From Chrysoporthe austroafricana (lineage: Eukaryota; Ascomycota; Sordariomycetes; Diaporthales; Cryphonectriaceae), in assembly GCA_001051155.2 (NCBI GenBank), contig JYIP02000001.1, positions 3,534,001 to 3,598,000 on the forward strand: 64,000 nt of DNA, written 5' to 3'. Below the pieces are notes generated by a model, which did no database searches, was not told the DNA's origin, and worked only from the letters and a program-made list of their open reading frames with translations. The position numbers were made by a program, and so were the translations under genes. This document shows, one piece after another, positions 21,355 through 31,717 of the stretch (position 1 is the first letter of the stretch; each line of letters starts with the position of its first letter).

Positions 21355-22921
21355 ATGAGAATCGACCACCTCTCGGCTCTCGCCGCGTACGCCCCGGCGA
21401 CGGTGGCCGCGGCGGGCGGCGTCATCCCGATGGGCATCACACACACCCGCGGCTCAAATCCCCTTCGCAGACGGACAGACACATATACACAGACCATAAC
21501 GAACAACATATCATATGGTGGTTACTACGCATCAATATCGGTGGGAACGCCCGCGCAGAGCCAGGATGTGGTTCTCGACACGGGCTCTTCAGACACATGG
21601 TTCCTGAGCTCGGACTCCTCGGCATGCGCCGAGTCGACCTCATCAGGGTACGGTGGTGGGTTCAGGCGCAGGAAACGACAGAGCTCGGCCTGCGTATCGA
21701 CTTGTGAGTGATACGCTATCACGCCCCTGCTGATAGTCCTTATTGGGAAGAATGAAATTGCTGACGAGGCCATAGTCGATTATTCCAGCTCGTCAACATT
21801 CACAAATTTATCAACAGTATTCGAAATTGAGTATGTCGACGGGAGCGCGGTGGAGGGGTATTACTTCACGGACAACATCGTGGTTGGCGGCGCCACTATC
21901 GACACTCTGGAGATGGGCCTGGCCGAGACGTCCAACGATCTTACCTACGGTATTATGGGAGTAGGCTTTGACGCGGATGAATCAGCTCAAACTCTTTATC
22001 CGAACATTATCGACAAGTTCTACACATCAGGCTTGATAGGGTCAAGGGCGTATAGCCTATATCTGGTAAGCCACACCCGGCTTGGCGGTTACAAAGCAGC
22101 AGCCTAACCCATCATAGGATGACCTCGCATCCTCCAGCGGCACAATACTCTTCGGCGGGATCGACACAGACAAGTACACCGGCGACCTCATCGCCGTCCC
22201 GATCATCAAGGACTCGGCCGCCGACAACTACACCTCCTTCCTCGTCACGCTCTCCTCCGTGGCCGCGGTCAAGAGCGACGGCACCGTGTCGGCAAACTAC
22301 ACCACCGACGCCGAGGCCGTCGTCCTCGACTCGGGCACGACCCTGACCTACCTGCCCGAGACGATGGCCGAGTCCATCTTCGACACGTTCAACGCCACAT
22401 ACGACGACCAGGAGGGCTACGCGACCGTCGACTGCTCCCTCGCCGACGACGACAGCCTCGCCCTCGAGTTCCAGTTCGGCGGCACCGGCGGGCCCTCGAT
22501 CAAGATCGCCCTCAGCGAGCTGGTGCTGTCGGACGGCTCCGGCATGGGCTTCGACGAGGGCTCGGCCGGCAGCGGCTCGACCACGAGCACCTGCGCCTTC
22601 GGCGTGTCCATGTCGACCGATACCTACCTGCTCGGCGACACCTTCCTGCGGAGCGCGTACGTCGTCTACGACCTCGACGCCAAGCAGGTCGCCCTCGCGC
22701 AGTCCAACTTCAACTCCACCTCGACGAGCATCGTCGCCATGACGAGCGGGAGCAGCATACCAGAGGTCTCGAGCACGGCGACCGCCGTCGTCGCGTCCTC
22801 GTCGTCGTCGGACACCGCCGGTGACGAGAAGCACAAGTCGGGCGCGGTGAGCACGGCGGTCGCCCCGTGGCTGTCTGTGGGTGTCGGCGCGATCGTGGGG
22901 GCTTTGCTCATTGTCACATAA
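21355..22921 (+). CDS. GPI-anchored pepsin-type aspartic protease (yapsin/opsB-like)
   Basis: Exons 21355-21703, 21776-22065 and 22118-22921 encode 480 aa. A secretory N-terminus is followed by a short pro-region that ends at a basic site (SNPLRRRTD, about residue 38). The two catalytic motifs of family A1 are VVLDTGSSDTW (Asp75) and AVVLDSGTTLTYLP (Asp284). The flap-region sequence YVDGSAVEGYY and LLGDTFLRSAYVVYDL, typical near the end of the fold, are also present. The C-terminus has a Ser/Thr-rich stalk and a hydrophobic tail (WLSVGVGAIVGALLIV), indicating a GPI anchor. A loop between two cysteines contains FRRRKRQSS, a Kex2-like site, as in yeast yapsins where this loop is cleaved. The likely role is processing of wall and secreted proteins at the cell surface. 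Confidence 0.93.
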
Positions 22922-24865
22922 TTAGCCCGCCAAAGAGGCTGGGGATTCCTGGGCAGGACAACTCGGATATGCATGTTTTCAAGACTTAGACTTTGGCATC
23001 TAGAGATGGCACTTCATCCCTCGGTAAAGGAAAGGTCATTAGCGGCATGGTTGGGCGGGGTTAGGATGCATCATTAGCGAGTATTTTGAATATACCACTG
23101 CCAATCAAATTAAAGTCTCAATTTCCTGCTTCAGAAGTACTTTGGTGCGGATATAGATCTCTTAATCCACCAGATTTTGATGAGGCGAGCTCCAAGGCGC
23201 CGTCGACAGTACCAGCCTGAAATGTTCAGACATCTTGGAGTTTAATGGGTACACTCAGGTGTTGGGTTCAAGTGCAAGGGGCTTAGGGTTCGGCTGGAAA
23301 CAACACGTTTGAAAATGGCATGCTGAGTTTTAGAGATCACGTTCTGAAGGTCCAGCAAGCGAGACGTGACACAATAGTCTTAAGACAGAAAAGAATTGAA
23401 GGCATATGTAATGGCCTCATCTATTGGCAAGGGCAAGGATCAATAGCAGATCAGCTATAATTGGCCAGGAGTAGATGCACCATAGCGATATCGAATTATG
23501 ATGGTACGTATATCTGTGATCTATTCAATCCTGACTGAATATTGCACGATGACCAACTGAAAGATTAGCGTAAAGTCGTGGTTTGCTCAGGCTGTCATCA
23601 CGGCCATGTTGATAAATGGCATGCTAAGCATCAACTCCAAGTGTGTCTATTGCGCGTATTCCCACGCACATGACTACCTAAGTAATAATGAATAAGCTGA
23701 AGTCAGTGGAATTATTCTCGACAAATTTGTGCCCTCGAGCTGGAAACTAGGAAGAGAAATACGGCATATCCAAGCACACCTACGTTGTCAAGAAGGTTCT
23801 AATACGGCACGACTCAGAGAGAGTCGTGCATCCATTCGCACTGTCGAATTTGATCGGTCGACGTGTCCTCGTCACAACCTTAGCAGTGATAGATTGAGGC
23901 ATCTTATCTTCTATAATGCCATTCATCAGGATGCGGTCGGGGCGATGAAAAATGCCCTCAGCACCGCGGGTGTCGTTCTTCCAGAACTCTAGACAAGGGT
24001 CCGTACGAGGAAGGCTCGCGCCTAATGAGACCGAGGTACCAGACAGGGCAGAAGATCAAGAAACAGGCCCCCAAGACGTCTATTGGTTATCAAGGCGCCC
24101 GATTAAGACTACATACATCGAGACGCTCGGAACGAGCTGCACACTGGCAATCCTTTCATGAAGACGATTGATCATCTTCGTCGCGATGACACCAAGTCAT
24201 TTCGCACTTGCTGTGCTTCATGAGCGCAGTTTTGGTCCTCAAAAGTACTGGAGTGCCCTTATCACCCACTTTTGAAGGGTCTTGTAAAACACATAATTAC
24301 CGCGAAGGGAAAAGGGATAATTACACCGACTCACCCGTCCTTTGCGGCGGGCCTCGGACGCAGCATTCCTAGAGAATGTAGCGCACCTAGATCTGGAGTT
24401 GTAATGAACCACCGGTAGCTGAACGAACTTCACGACCTTTAGAGAATGAACTCCTTCGACACGACTATGATATCTCGTATGTCCAGTCAGCCAATCTGTG
24501 TTGTGCGCGGCTATGAATAGCACTAATACGTTGTGCATGACCCACCACCAATTTCCGTTTTCGACTTGATTGCGTTGCGTTGGTGGGTACGGGGAAATTG
24601 GTTCCCTACTACAGTATAGCCAAGCCCACTATAGGCGGACGTTGAACCCCTTCCCATTAGACACGCGGCATTGTTCAAAAGGAGCTCGTCGCCGAGTCAA
24701 AAGGGTAATATCATTGTGATCTTCCTGTTCTTACCCTCAGCGGCGCTATAACAACTGCTCACCGGAGTCACTCATTTTGCTACCACCGGCCTCTACTCAA
24801 TTTGTCACTCGTTGCATCCTACGACTTAGTCAGTGTAAACCTTTAATTCAGACACGTCCCACAAG
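22922..24865. other. Intergenic region before the Kre9-like gene
   Basis: These 1.9 kb have lower GC than the neighbouring genes and stop codons in all frames. The frames at 23729-23992 and 24239-24538 have no recognisable features. A TATAAC at 24747-24752 lies about 115 bases upstream of the Kre9-like start and may be its TATA element. Confidence 0.5.
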
Positions 24866-25527
24866 ATGGTCACTGTTCGTGCTACAACTCTGGCCGCCCT
24901 GGCTGGGCTGCTTCCTACGCTCGTCCGGGGTATTGCATTCACCTCCCCGACATCTTCCGACGTCATTACCAAGGGCACCGAGATCACCGCCACCTGGACC
25001 AGCGTTGACACGGACCCGAGTGTGTTCAGCCTCTACATCTGGAACTTTGTGGACTGGCCTCCGTACTACGAAGGTCTCGCGTACGGCATCGACACGACCG
25101 CCGGCGAGGTCACGGTCCGGATCCCCTGCCACGTCGACAATGGCGAGGGCTGGCAGCTGACCGCGATCAATGACACCAACGTCTACGTCCTGTACGCCCA
25201 GACGGACAAGTTCAACATCACCGGCGATTCCTGCACGGACCCGACTACGTCGGCTAGCTGCTACGCCCCGACGTCCACTGTCTACGTGACGCAGACTGCT
25301 GGTGAGGCCCACTCCCTCGGCCGTGGTCCACGCACGTGTGCATGAGCTAATGTAAATCTCTAGTCAGCGGAGCTGCCGTGACAACCTCGGTCTCCTCCAG
25401 CACTGTTACTGCATCGGTCATCCAGCCTGGAGTTGCGGATGGAACCACTACCAGCTTGCCTTCCGTGTCCGCGACCACGGCTAGCGCTACTGCTACCGTC
25501 ACTTTGGCACAGGATCTTATTATCTAG
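24866..25527 (+). CDS. Secreted Kre9/Knh1-like N-terminal domain protein
   Basis: Exons 24866-25301 and 25364-25527 encode 199 aa. A signal peptide (MVTVRATTLAALAGLLPTLV) is followed by the fold seen at the N-terminus of Kre9/Knh1 (PF10342): FTSPTSSDVITKGTEITATW, then SVFSLYIWNF and TVRIPCHVDNGEGWQL. The C-terminal third, after the splice, is Ser/Thr/Val/Ala-rich and ends in TLAQDLII. Unlike many relatives it has only a weak hydrophobic end, so a GPI anchor is uncertain. It may instead be freely secreted or trapped in the wall. Relatives are small O-mannosylated surface proteins, and in yeast Kre9 acts in beta-1,6-glucan assembly. Function here is inferred from the domain only. Confidence 0.82.
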
Positions 25528-25691
25528 TTGATATAGTCGTGGAATTGGTTGTACGTTAGCTCAGCTGCAAACCAGGCTTGCAAACTAGCACGTAGGTAGG
25601 TGGGCGCCTGATAATAATATCACTGATCCCCGAAGACGGACCAGAGAATCGCTATTACTGTATCAGTGTGAGTTCGCTGTGATGGAGTTAT

Positions 25692-26813
25692 TCATCTCCC
25701 CCCTTGGTTCCCAGATGGCTTTAGCTCCGGGACGAGCGTGCACAGGTCCGCCAACGCTTTGGCCGCCTCTGGGTCGCCTTTTTCACTCCAATAAGCCAAA
25801 TAACCTCTCAACTTCCACAGCCTGGGGTCTCCGGTCCGCACGTACTCGACGATGTCCTTTGCAGCTTGGGCGTGTCTCTCCTCCTTCTCCCTCTCGGCCA
25901 GCTCCCTATCTATCACCCATTGCGTTTCCTCGTTCATCGTCCTCCTAAGTACAGCCGTCTGATCCAGCCGCTTCCTTCGCACGAGATAGCCAAGCACCGC
26001 GCAGTTCTCTATGTCCAGCCTATGGACCTCGTCCTGCGTATGGCCCATGACCCTCAGAACGGACTTATTCGAGCGGTTGTGCAATACCAACATCGCGCAG
26101 TTCCCATCGCTGTTCTTAAAAACGTCGTCTAGAACTTTCCGCACCCGTCGGTCGACATCGACGTACGTCTCGCGCATGACCACGTCGTCCACCTTGTCCT
26201 GTGTTCCATCGACTTCTAGTTTGACGTCCACATTCAGCTTCCTCCTAAGCTCCTTGAAGAGCTTGTCGATATTTGGGGTGACATCTCGTCGGTCTGACTC
26301 GTGATTATGGTCGTAGCCCTTCCACTCGCGCAGGCCCTCTTTGACATGGAGTGACACTGGCTGGATGAAACGAAGCTCAGCGATGGCGTACATGGCCGTC
26401 TCGATGCACCGCCTGAGGGGAGATGTGTAGATGGTGACAGGGCGTGGAGCGCCCTCTTGCTGTATCAGCATCCTCAGGATCTGACCGGCATGTTGAGCAT
26501 CCCGCACGCCCTCGGAAGTCAGGCTCGGCTCGAAGGTGTTGCGTAGTCTGCCGAGGAAGCGCCAGGAGATGGGCTTTGAGTACTCCGATGAGAGGGCGTT
26601 GTGGCCTGCCTTTCCGTGGCGAATAGTGTAGATAAACTTCTGCGTGTTGCCTGCTGCGTGGATGACGTCGTTGACTCGAGCGAAGCCCTGCGGTGGTTTG
26701 ATGTTTTCCTTTGCTCGGCGGACCTCGCCGTCCTGGTTCTTGTAGCTCTCCAAAGGAGAGGAGATTGACCTGTTGTATGCGTATTCATACTCGAAAATCC
26801 TCGATGGAGACAT
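25692..26813 (-). CDS. Histidine phosphatase (phosphoglycerate mutase-like) family protein
   Basis: A single exon encodes 373 aa. The catalytic signature is FIYTIRHGKAGHN with the phospho-accepting His66 in RHG (65-67). LTSEGVRDAQHAG and IYTSPLRRCIETA follow, the standard order of branch 1 of the superfamily. A glutamate-bearing segment, LREWKGYDHNHESD, comes next. The second catalytic histidine is probably in MLVLHNRSNKSVLRVMG, where most relatives have a THSG-type motif. About 100 charged residues follow the catalytic core. No signal peptide or membrane helix is present, so it should be cytosolic. Substrates in this superfamily range from sugar phosphates to proteins and cannot be read from the sequence. 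The stop lies 165 bases from the stop of the Kre9-like gene, tail to tail. Confidence 0.87.
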   Translation of the reverse strand: MSPSRIFEYEYAYNRSISSPLESYKNQDGEVRRAKENIKPPQGFARVNDVIHAAGNTQKFIYTIRHGKAGHNALSSEYSKPISWRFLGRLRNTFEPSLTSEGVRDAQHAGQILRMLIQQEGAPRPVTIYTSPLRRCIETAMYAIAELRFIQPVSLHVKEGLREWKGYDHNHESDRRDVTPNIDKLFKELRRKLNVDVKLEVDGTQDKVDDVVMRETYVDVDRRVRKVLDDVFKNSDGNCAMLVLHNRSNKSVLRVMGHTQDEVHRLDIENCAVLGYLVRRKRLDQTAVLRRTMNEETQWVIDRELAEREKEERHAQAAKDIVEYVRTGDPRLWKLRGYLAYWSEKGDPEAAKALADLCTLVPELKPSGNQGGR

Positions 26814-28530
26814 AGTCGGTTTTTGTGCGTTGCTATAACACGAACTCGAGGCTCTTGACCCGTGGCTTGATGATGGGAGGAGAGTTAGCCTACTTCAAGA
26901 AGTACCTTACAAGGCCAAATATATACCTGAGAATCTTCGAGGTCAGTTAGACATTTCTGACTGACCTCGAGTCAAGATCTGAGTGGCTGATCGAGACTCG
27001 GTGACCCTTCACTTCGAGATCCACACCGGTCTGCGCTTCACGCGAGGAATAAAATTGAAAAATTAACGAGCCTGCTAAGCACATGGTCAGAGAATATAAG
27101 GATGTTTTAATTCACGAGAATGGCCAATGATTGAAATTTCTTCTCCGCCTCTGTGTTTCCACAAGAGGGGGGCCAACAGATGATTGACGACTTGTCAGCC
27201 TCAGGGGACGGCCTTGCTGCTGAAAAGAAATCTTAAATGAATCCGAGGCGGAGTGTGTCACAACAATGTGGCGTGCTGCTCCTTGCGAACAAAAAGCTGA
27301 ACACACTACATTGCTCATGGGTGGTTGTTGTTTGTAGGCAGAGATGGGAATGCAACTGAGCTGTATTTTTTTTTTTTTCTTTTTCGCCCCATATTTTGCA
27401 TTACCGCGGTACTATGGTAGTGTTGTTTGCATGACGAATTTTCACTTCCTGTACCTACATTACTTGGGGAAACCAGGACTTGACTCGCATTGGAGGGTGT
27501 GAGGGAATAGACAGTACTTCCGGATCCGGTGATGATACGAATAGGTCGATGGTAAACTGAACTTTCGCGGGAACTAACCACTAGTGCTGCGCCACTGCTT
27601 GTGTGCCGAACTGGTGCATACTACTAATTTAGTTCAAAGCCAAGGCAAGGCCACAATGTCGGTAAGCCCATTTCGAGGCCATCAACCGTGTGATATATAT
27701 TTTACATTCACGAGCGCAGCCTTGTGTGTTGTGCTTATGCCGAGTCATCCGACCTCTGCAAGCATAACCGATAGTCTGAATGCCCTATGTTCCAGAACCT
27801 TAAGATGGACAATTTAAGCATAGTAAGCAGCCCTAAAAAGCTTGGCCGTCATTACACGCATGGTCGCATGATCACCAGACTCTTTGTGATTCGGTAATAG
27901 GCCGTAGGACAGCGGTTTCAGTCATCTAGGTCACGTAATGGAGCACAATTTCGAGGCTAGGACATTGTCGAATGACTCCGGCATGCAGACCGGTGCAGCC
28001 CTGCGGCTTATCAGCCAAAGGTTGCGGCTGAGCTCAGAGTTTGTGCCGCCGGCTCTCTCATCTCATGACAGGTCGTGTATTCGTTTACTTCACACATGCT
28101 GACACCTTGGTCGCCAACCAAATCGATAGGGCTATGATTGCACAGGGGCTTGCTACATGACAGCCAACTCTTCCTTTCAAACATGGGTTTACCTTACTTG
28201 ACCAAGTTTCTGGAAAGCAACACGGTCGATTCTGGACTGAACGTGTAAGACCCTACCCCGAACTACTTGGCGAAGACTCATATTTCGTTCGTTTGATTTT
28301 TAATCCCTCCTCTTTATCCCTCGGTTTCCCCCCTTCTCGTCATTCGAAATGGAAGTACAAGCTACTCCATAGATGTTGGATGAAAGAGGCAGACTTTGAA
28401 TGCTGGGTGTAAGGGTATGGGGCAATAGACCCTACGTCCTACTGTCATCTGAATATTTAGGGACCTGCTTCGATTCTCGGCTGAATACCTTGTTCTGGTA
28501 TGTATGTTTCCTGTTAAGTCTATAATGATT
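26814..28530. other. Intergenic region between two minus-strand genes
   Basis: The 1.7 kb contains the promoter of the phosphatase gene at its left end. A T13 run lies at 27366-27378, and there are no frames with domain features. The right end is the 3' side of the methyltransferase gene. Confidence 0.5.
27366..27378. repeat. T13 homopolymer
   Basis: Thirteen consecutive T, followed by C and a further T5, in non-coding DNA. It is listed as a likely length-variable tract. Confidence 0.8.
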
Positions 28531-29211
28531 TCACACCTCAGGTCTCCTCGCAATGACCCAGAGAAAGTCAGCCTGGACGTTATCTTTTCGGACTTCATCC
28601 AGCACAACTTTGAGTCCTGTGTCCTTCAGCAGGTCTCTGTACTTCTCGGGGCCCCATCCGCTGTGGTACATCCATCCTTTCTCGCCCATCCAGCCAGTCA
28701 TGACGACATTCTCGTTTTCCTCGGCGGGGAAATTCATCAACATGTAACCGCCGGGTTTCAGCCACTCGGCAATCTTTTTGAGCATGACTGCCTGCTCTGG
28801 ACGAGGCAGATGCTGGATGCTGTAAAACCCGAGTACGACGTCAAAACTTGCCTTGGGAAATTCAAGGTCCATCATATCCCCCTCGATCCAGGACAGACGG
28901 TCGGCAGAACCGGCAACATTGCCCAATTTCTCCTTGCCCAAGTCGATTTGCGAGGATGATAGGTCATTGGCTGTGATGCAGATATCTGGGCTGTGAGCCA
29001 GGAGCTGCTCTGTGGTAGGGACCCCCGCGCCGCAGCCTATTTCGAGGATGTCCCTGTGCTCGGGAGACAGGAGAGCCAACAATCTGCCGAGGTAATCGAC
29101 GCGGATGTCTGACGTCTTGGTGGCCCACGCGGTGTAGTTCTCTGCGATCGCGTTGTACGAGTCTCTGAGACGTTCCTTGAGCTTCTCCGGGACTTGGCTG
29201 GGTATCTCCAT
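28531..29211 (-). CDS. Class I SAM-dependent methyltransferase
   Basis: A single exon encodes 226 aa from the ATG at 29211. The frame is open further upstream without a better ATG, and the conserved helix starts soon after this Met (LKERLRDSYNAIAENYTAW). Motif I is DILEIGCGAGVPT at about residues 54-66. An acidic residue in ITANDLSSSQ contacts the SAM ribose in related enzymes, and GDMMDLEFP with VVLGFYSIQHLPRPEQ makes up motifs II/III. LKPGGYMLMNFP follows. Insertions are few, giving a compact Methyltransf_11/25-type domain. No signal or membrane segment is seen. The acceptor substrate cannot be inferred. The next gene is 1.65 kb away, so there is no sign of membership in a secondary-metabolite cluster. 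Confidence 0.88.
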   Translation of the reverse strand: MEIPSQVPEKLKERLRDSYNAIAENYTAWATKTSDIRVDYLGRLLALLSPEHRDILEIGCGAGVPTTEQLLAHSPDICITANDLSSSQIDLGKEKLGNVAGSADRLSWIEGDMMDLEFPKASFDVVLGFYSIQHLPRPEQAVMLKKIAEWLKPGGYMLMNFPAEENENVVMTGWMGEKGWMYHSGWGPEKYRDLLKDTGLKVVLDEVRKDNVQADFLWVIARRPEV

Positions 29212-30862
29212 GGCTGCTGGCCACCGGCTAATCTTGCCCCAACCTGTAGCTTCTACCACGCACTTCCCGGGGTTTTGATGGAGTCCGAAGGAAGGCCAGC
29301 ACCAGGCAACGCCTAGCACTCGTTATGGTCTGGTAAGACGGATCGAAGCTGAGATTATCCTGCTGAGATGCACCTAAAGCGGCCGTGAGTACGTGCAGAC
29401 CTCAGGCCTCGAGTGCAGCTAGCCGAAGCTTCTCTGTAGCTGTTACCGGGTCGCTCTGAGCAGCCCGTGGATTTTGCCACAGGCGGCCTGCTGTTAGCAC
29501 AGCAGCAGGCAGCCACAGCAGCCTAACTTCAAGACCGCGGGCACTATGCTCGGCTAAGCGCGTACCACTTATGAGATGGCCCGCGAGGAGGGACGCCAAG
29601 GAGAAACATGAGCGAAGAAAGGCGGGGAGCGGGGAGTGTCGGCGGCCCTACGAACCGATGGCAGTCTAAGAGCCTTGCAAGTTCTGGTGTGGTTCGTTGC
29701 CTTACAGCGAGCGAGACTGTGCCAAGCGCAAGACAGTGCTACAATGCCATGGCCACCGGGCTATCTACGATGCTCAGGGGGCAGGGCCAACCGAGAAGCA
29801 GTGCTGCACACCGCCAGCGTCCCTCATGGGCCATGGTGATATGCTGACACCAATATTACTCCGCCTTCTGGGCTATGAGGATGGAGAGTCGACCACTACT
29901 TTATTTGTCAGAGACATGCTAGTCAGGGCTTTATAATCTCCACTTGATTAACACTCACCGTGACAGGATACTGACTCTCACCCGAAAGGCTACTGGACGA
30001 TGAGAGAGAGACAGACTCACTGTCTCTCACACGCAGGTCATGACTTTGCTCTAAGTCTCCCTCTGGTCACGATCCATCATGACCCTAGTTGCGCAGAAAG
30101 AGTGGCACACACCTCGAGTTCTCTAGTCAGTCTCATTCTAACGGTCCATACCCACCACACCTTAGACTCGAGAAGCGCTGATCGCGAAGCCTGTCGGCCA
30201 AGGCGTAAGAACGGGAGCTGCAGCCAGATTCACCGGTGGATGATACGTCACTCCCACACCGGTTGTCCTCCTCATCCGGCTTGACAGATCCCACTTGTAC
30301 CCTAACCCGGACTCCTGGGGACCAGCGACCAGCGTGCCAGCCTAGGGCCTAGCCGGGCCTAGCCCAGCTGCGCCACTGGCGCACTTCACAAGCCTTGGCA
30401 CTCAGTGGCACTCTGGATCTCATATGGCAGGTTGCAATCATGCAAGGAGGTAAGAACTAATGCGGGGTCCAGCCGATAAGATAGTGGATAGGCACCAGTG
30501 GCACCTAAGTGATCATCAGGCAGGTGGCAGGCACGCAGGTCCCATGGGATGGCGGGGTTGCCTGGCGGGCGCAGATCTTCCCGAATAGCCTCAAAAATTC
30601 GAATTTTTTTTCCCTTGTTTTAGTTAGCCAACTTTCTCCTCTTCTCAACTGTCTCCATCGACGTGACGATCTACTCGATTCTGGCGTGGCCACTTGTTCC
30701 TTTTAAAAATCCATCGGTTCGAGTGACTCTGCTTGCTTCTGCACCGCTCTGCACCCACATCTAAACTGCAGCTACCCGAGACACATCCCCGACGACGTCC
30801 GCATCCTGCAACCGCCCGCGACCACCCGTACAAACACAATCGGTACCTTACCTGCAGTCAAG
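29212..30862. other. Divergent promoter region of methyltransferase and phosphoribosyltransferase genes
   Basis: No gene is supported in these 1.65 kb. The part from 30330 to 30540 is rich in CCTAG and TGGCA words (GGGCCTAG twice within 20 bases). From 30590 the plus strand becomes CT-rich, as in the leaders of housekeeping genes. A perfect 16-bp palindrome lies at 30593-30608. Confidence 0.5.
30593..30608. repeat. Perfect 16-bp AT-rich palindrome upstream of the phosphoribosyltransferase gene
   Basis: AAAAATTCGAATTTTT reads the same on both strands. It is about 255 bases upstream of the ATG and directly precedes the T/C-rich leader, so it may be a nucleosome-free or factor-binding site. Confidence 0.6.
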
Positions 30863-31717
30863 ATGGTTGAGAAGCTCTACGTAACATATAACGATGTGTG
30901 TAATCCCGCTTGAACGGCCCCTGTCTTTGGCTTCAGAGACCCAGCCAGGCTAGGAGGGGCCTTCGGCTCCATTCCTAGTCCCCATTCTAACCCTTCACCT
31001 ATGCCGCATCCCGCCTTCCTGTTCGCTAACCCTGTTCGCGTCTTGCTCCCAGGTCCACAACCTCTGCAAAGAGTCTGCGGAACATATCCTCGCCAAGTTC
31101 CAGCCCCAGCTCATGATCGCGATCGGCGGCGGCGGCTACGTTCCTGCGCGCATCCTGCGATCCTTCCTCAAGAAGACCGGCAGCCCCAACATCCCCATCC
31201 AGGCAATCGGCCTGTCTCTCTATGAGCAGCTATCCACGGACAATGTCGTTGAGGAGCCCGGAACGAAGGTCACGCGCACCCAGTGGCTGGACCTCACTAG
31301 CCTCGGCGAGATGAAGAACCTGATCGGCAAGAAGATCCTCATCGTGGACGAGGTCGATGACACCCGGACTACGCTTGAGTATGCCGTGAAGGAACTGGAA
31401 AAGGACGTCGAGCTGGCGAGACAGAAGCTGGGTGTTGAGGGCAAGACCGAGTTCAGCATTTTTGTGTTGCACGTGAGTACGGTATCTGTGAGGGACAGCC
31501 GGGAAAGTTGTCTCAGGCGCTAACACGCTGGCGACAGAACAAGGATAAGCCAAAGAAGGGTACGCTTCCCGAGGACATGATGAACAACGGCCATTACTTG
31601 GCAGCCCGCACTGTCGGCGACGAGTGGATCTGCTACCCCTGGGAGGCTGCCGATATCGAGGAGCACGACGAGCTGGCACGACAGGCGAAGGCTAAGCAGG
31701 TCAACGGCAGCTCGTGA
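30863..31717 (+). CDS. HPT1/XPT1: Xanthine/hypoxanthine phosphoribosyltransferase (Xpt1/Hpt1 family)
   Basis: Exons 30863-30895, 31053-31472 and 31538-31717 encode 210 aa. The start MVEKLYVTYNDVHNLC matches the yeast Hpt1/Xpt1 N-terminus. IAIGGGGYVPARILRSFLK is the conserved glycine turn. The PRPP-binding signature is ILIVDEVDDTRTT at residues 106-118. FVLHNKDKPKKGTLP and WICYPWEAADIEEH complete the family pattern. The enzyme salvages purines by joining PRPP to hypoxanthine, xanthine and/or guanine to give IMP, XMP or GMP in the cytosol. Several segments (IPIQAIGLSLYE, LHNKDKPK, EDIEEH-like end) look closer to the yeast xanthine-preferring paralog, but filamentous fungi often have one broad enzyme. 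Intron 1 is 157 nt, larger than most here, and contains a strong hairpin. Confidence 0.95.
30948..30980 (+). other. Stable RNA hairpin within intron 1 of the phosphoribosyltransferase gene
   Basis: GGCTAGGA (30948-30955) pairs with TCCTAGTC (30973-30980). GGGGCC (30956-30961) pairs with GGCTCC (30965-30970). The loop is three bases and there is one two-base bulge (AT at 30971-30972). That gives 14 base pairs, two of them G-U. It lies on the sense strand, 53 bases into the intron. Confidence 0.6.
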
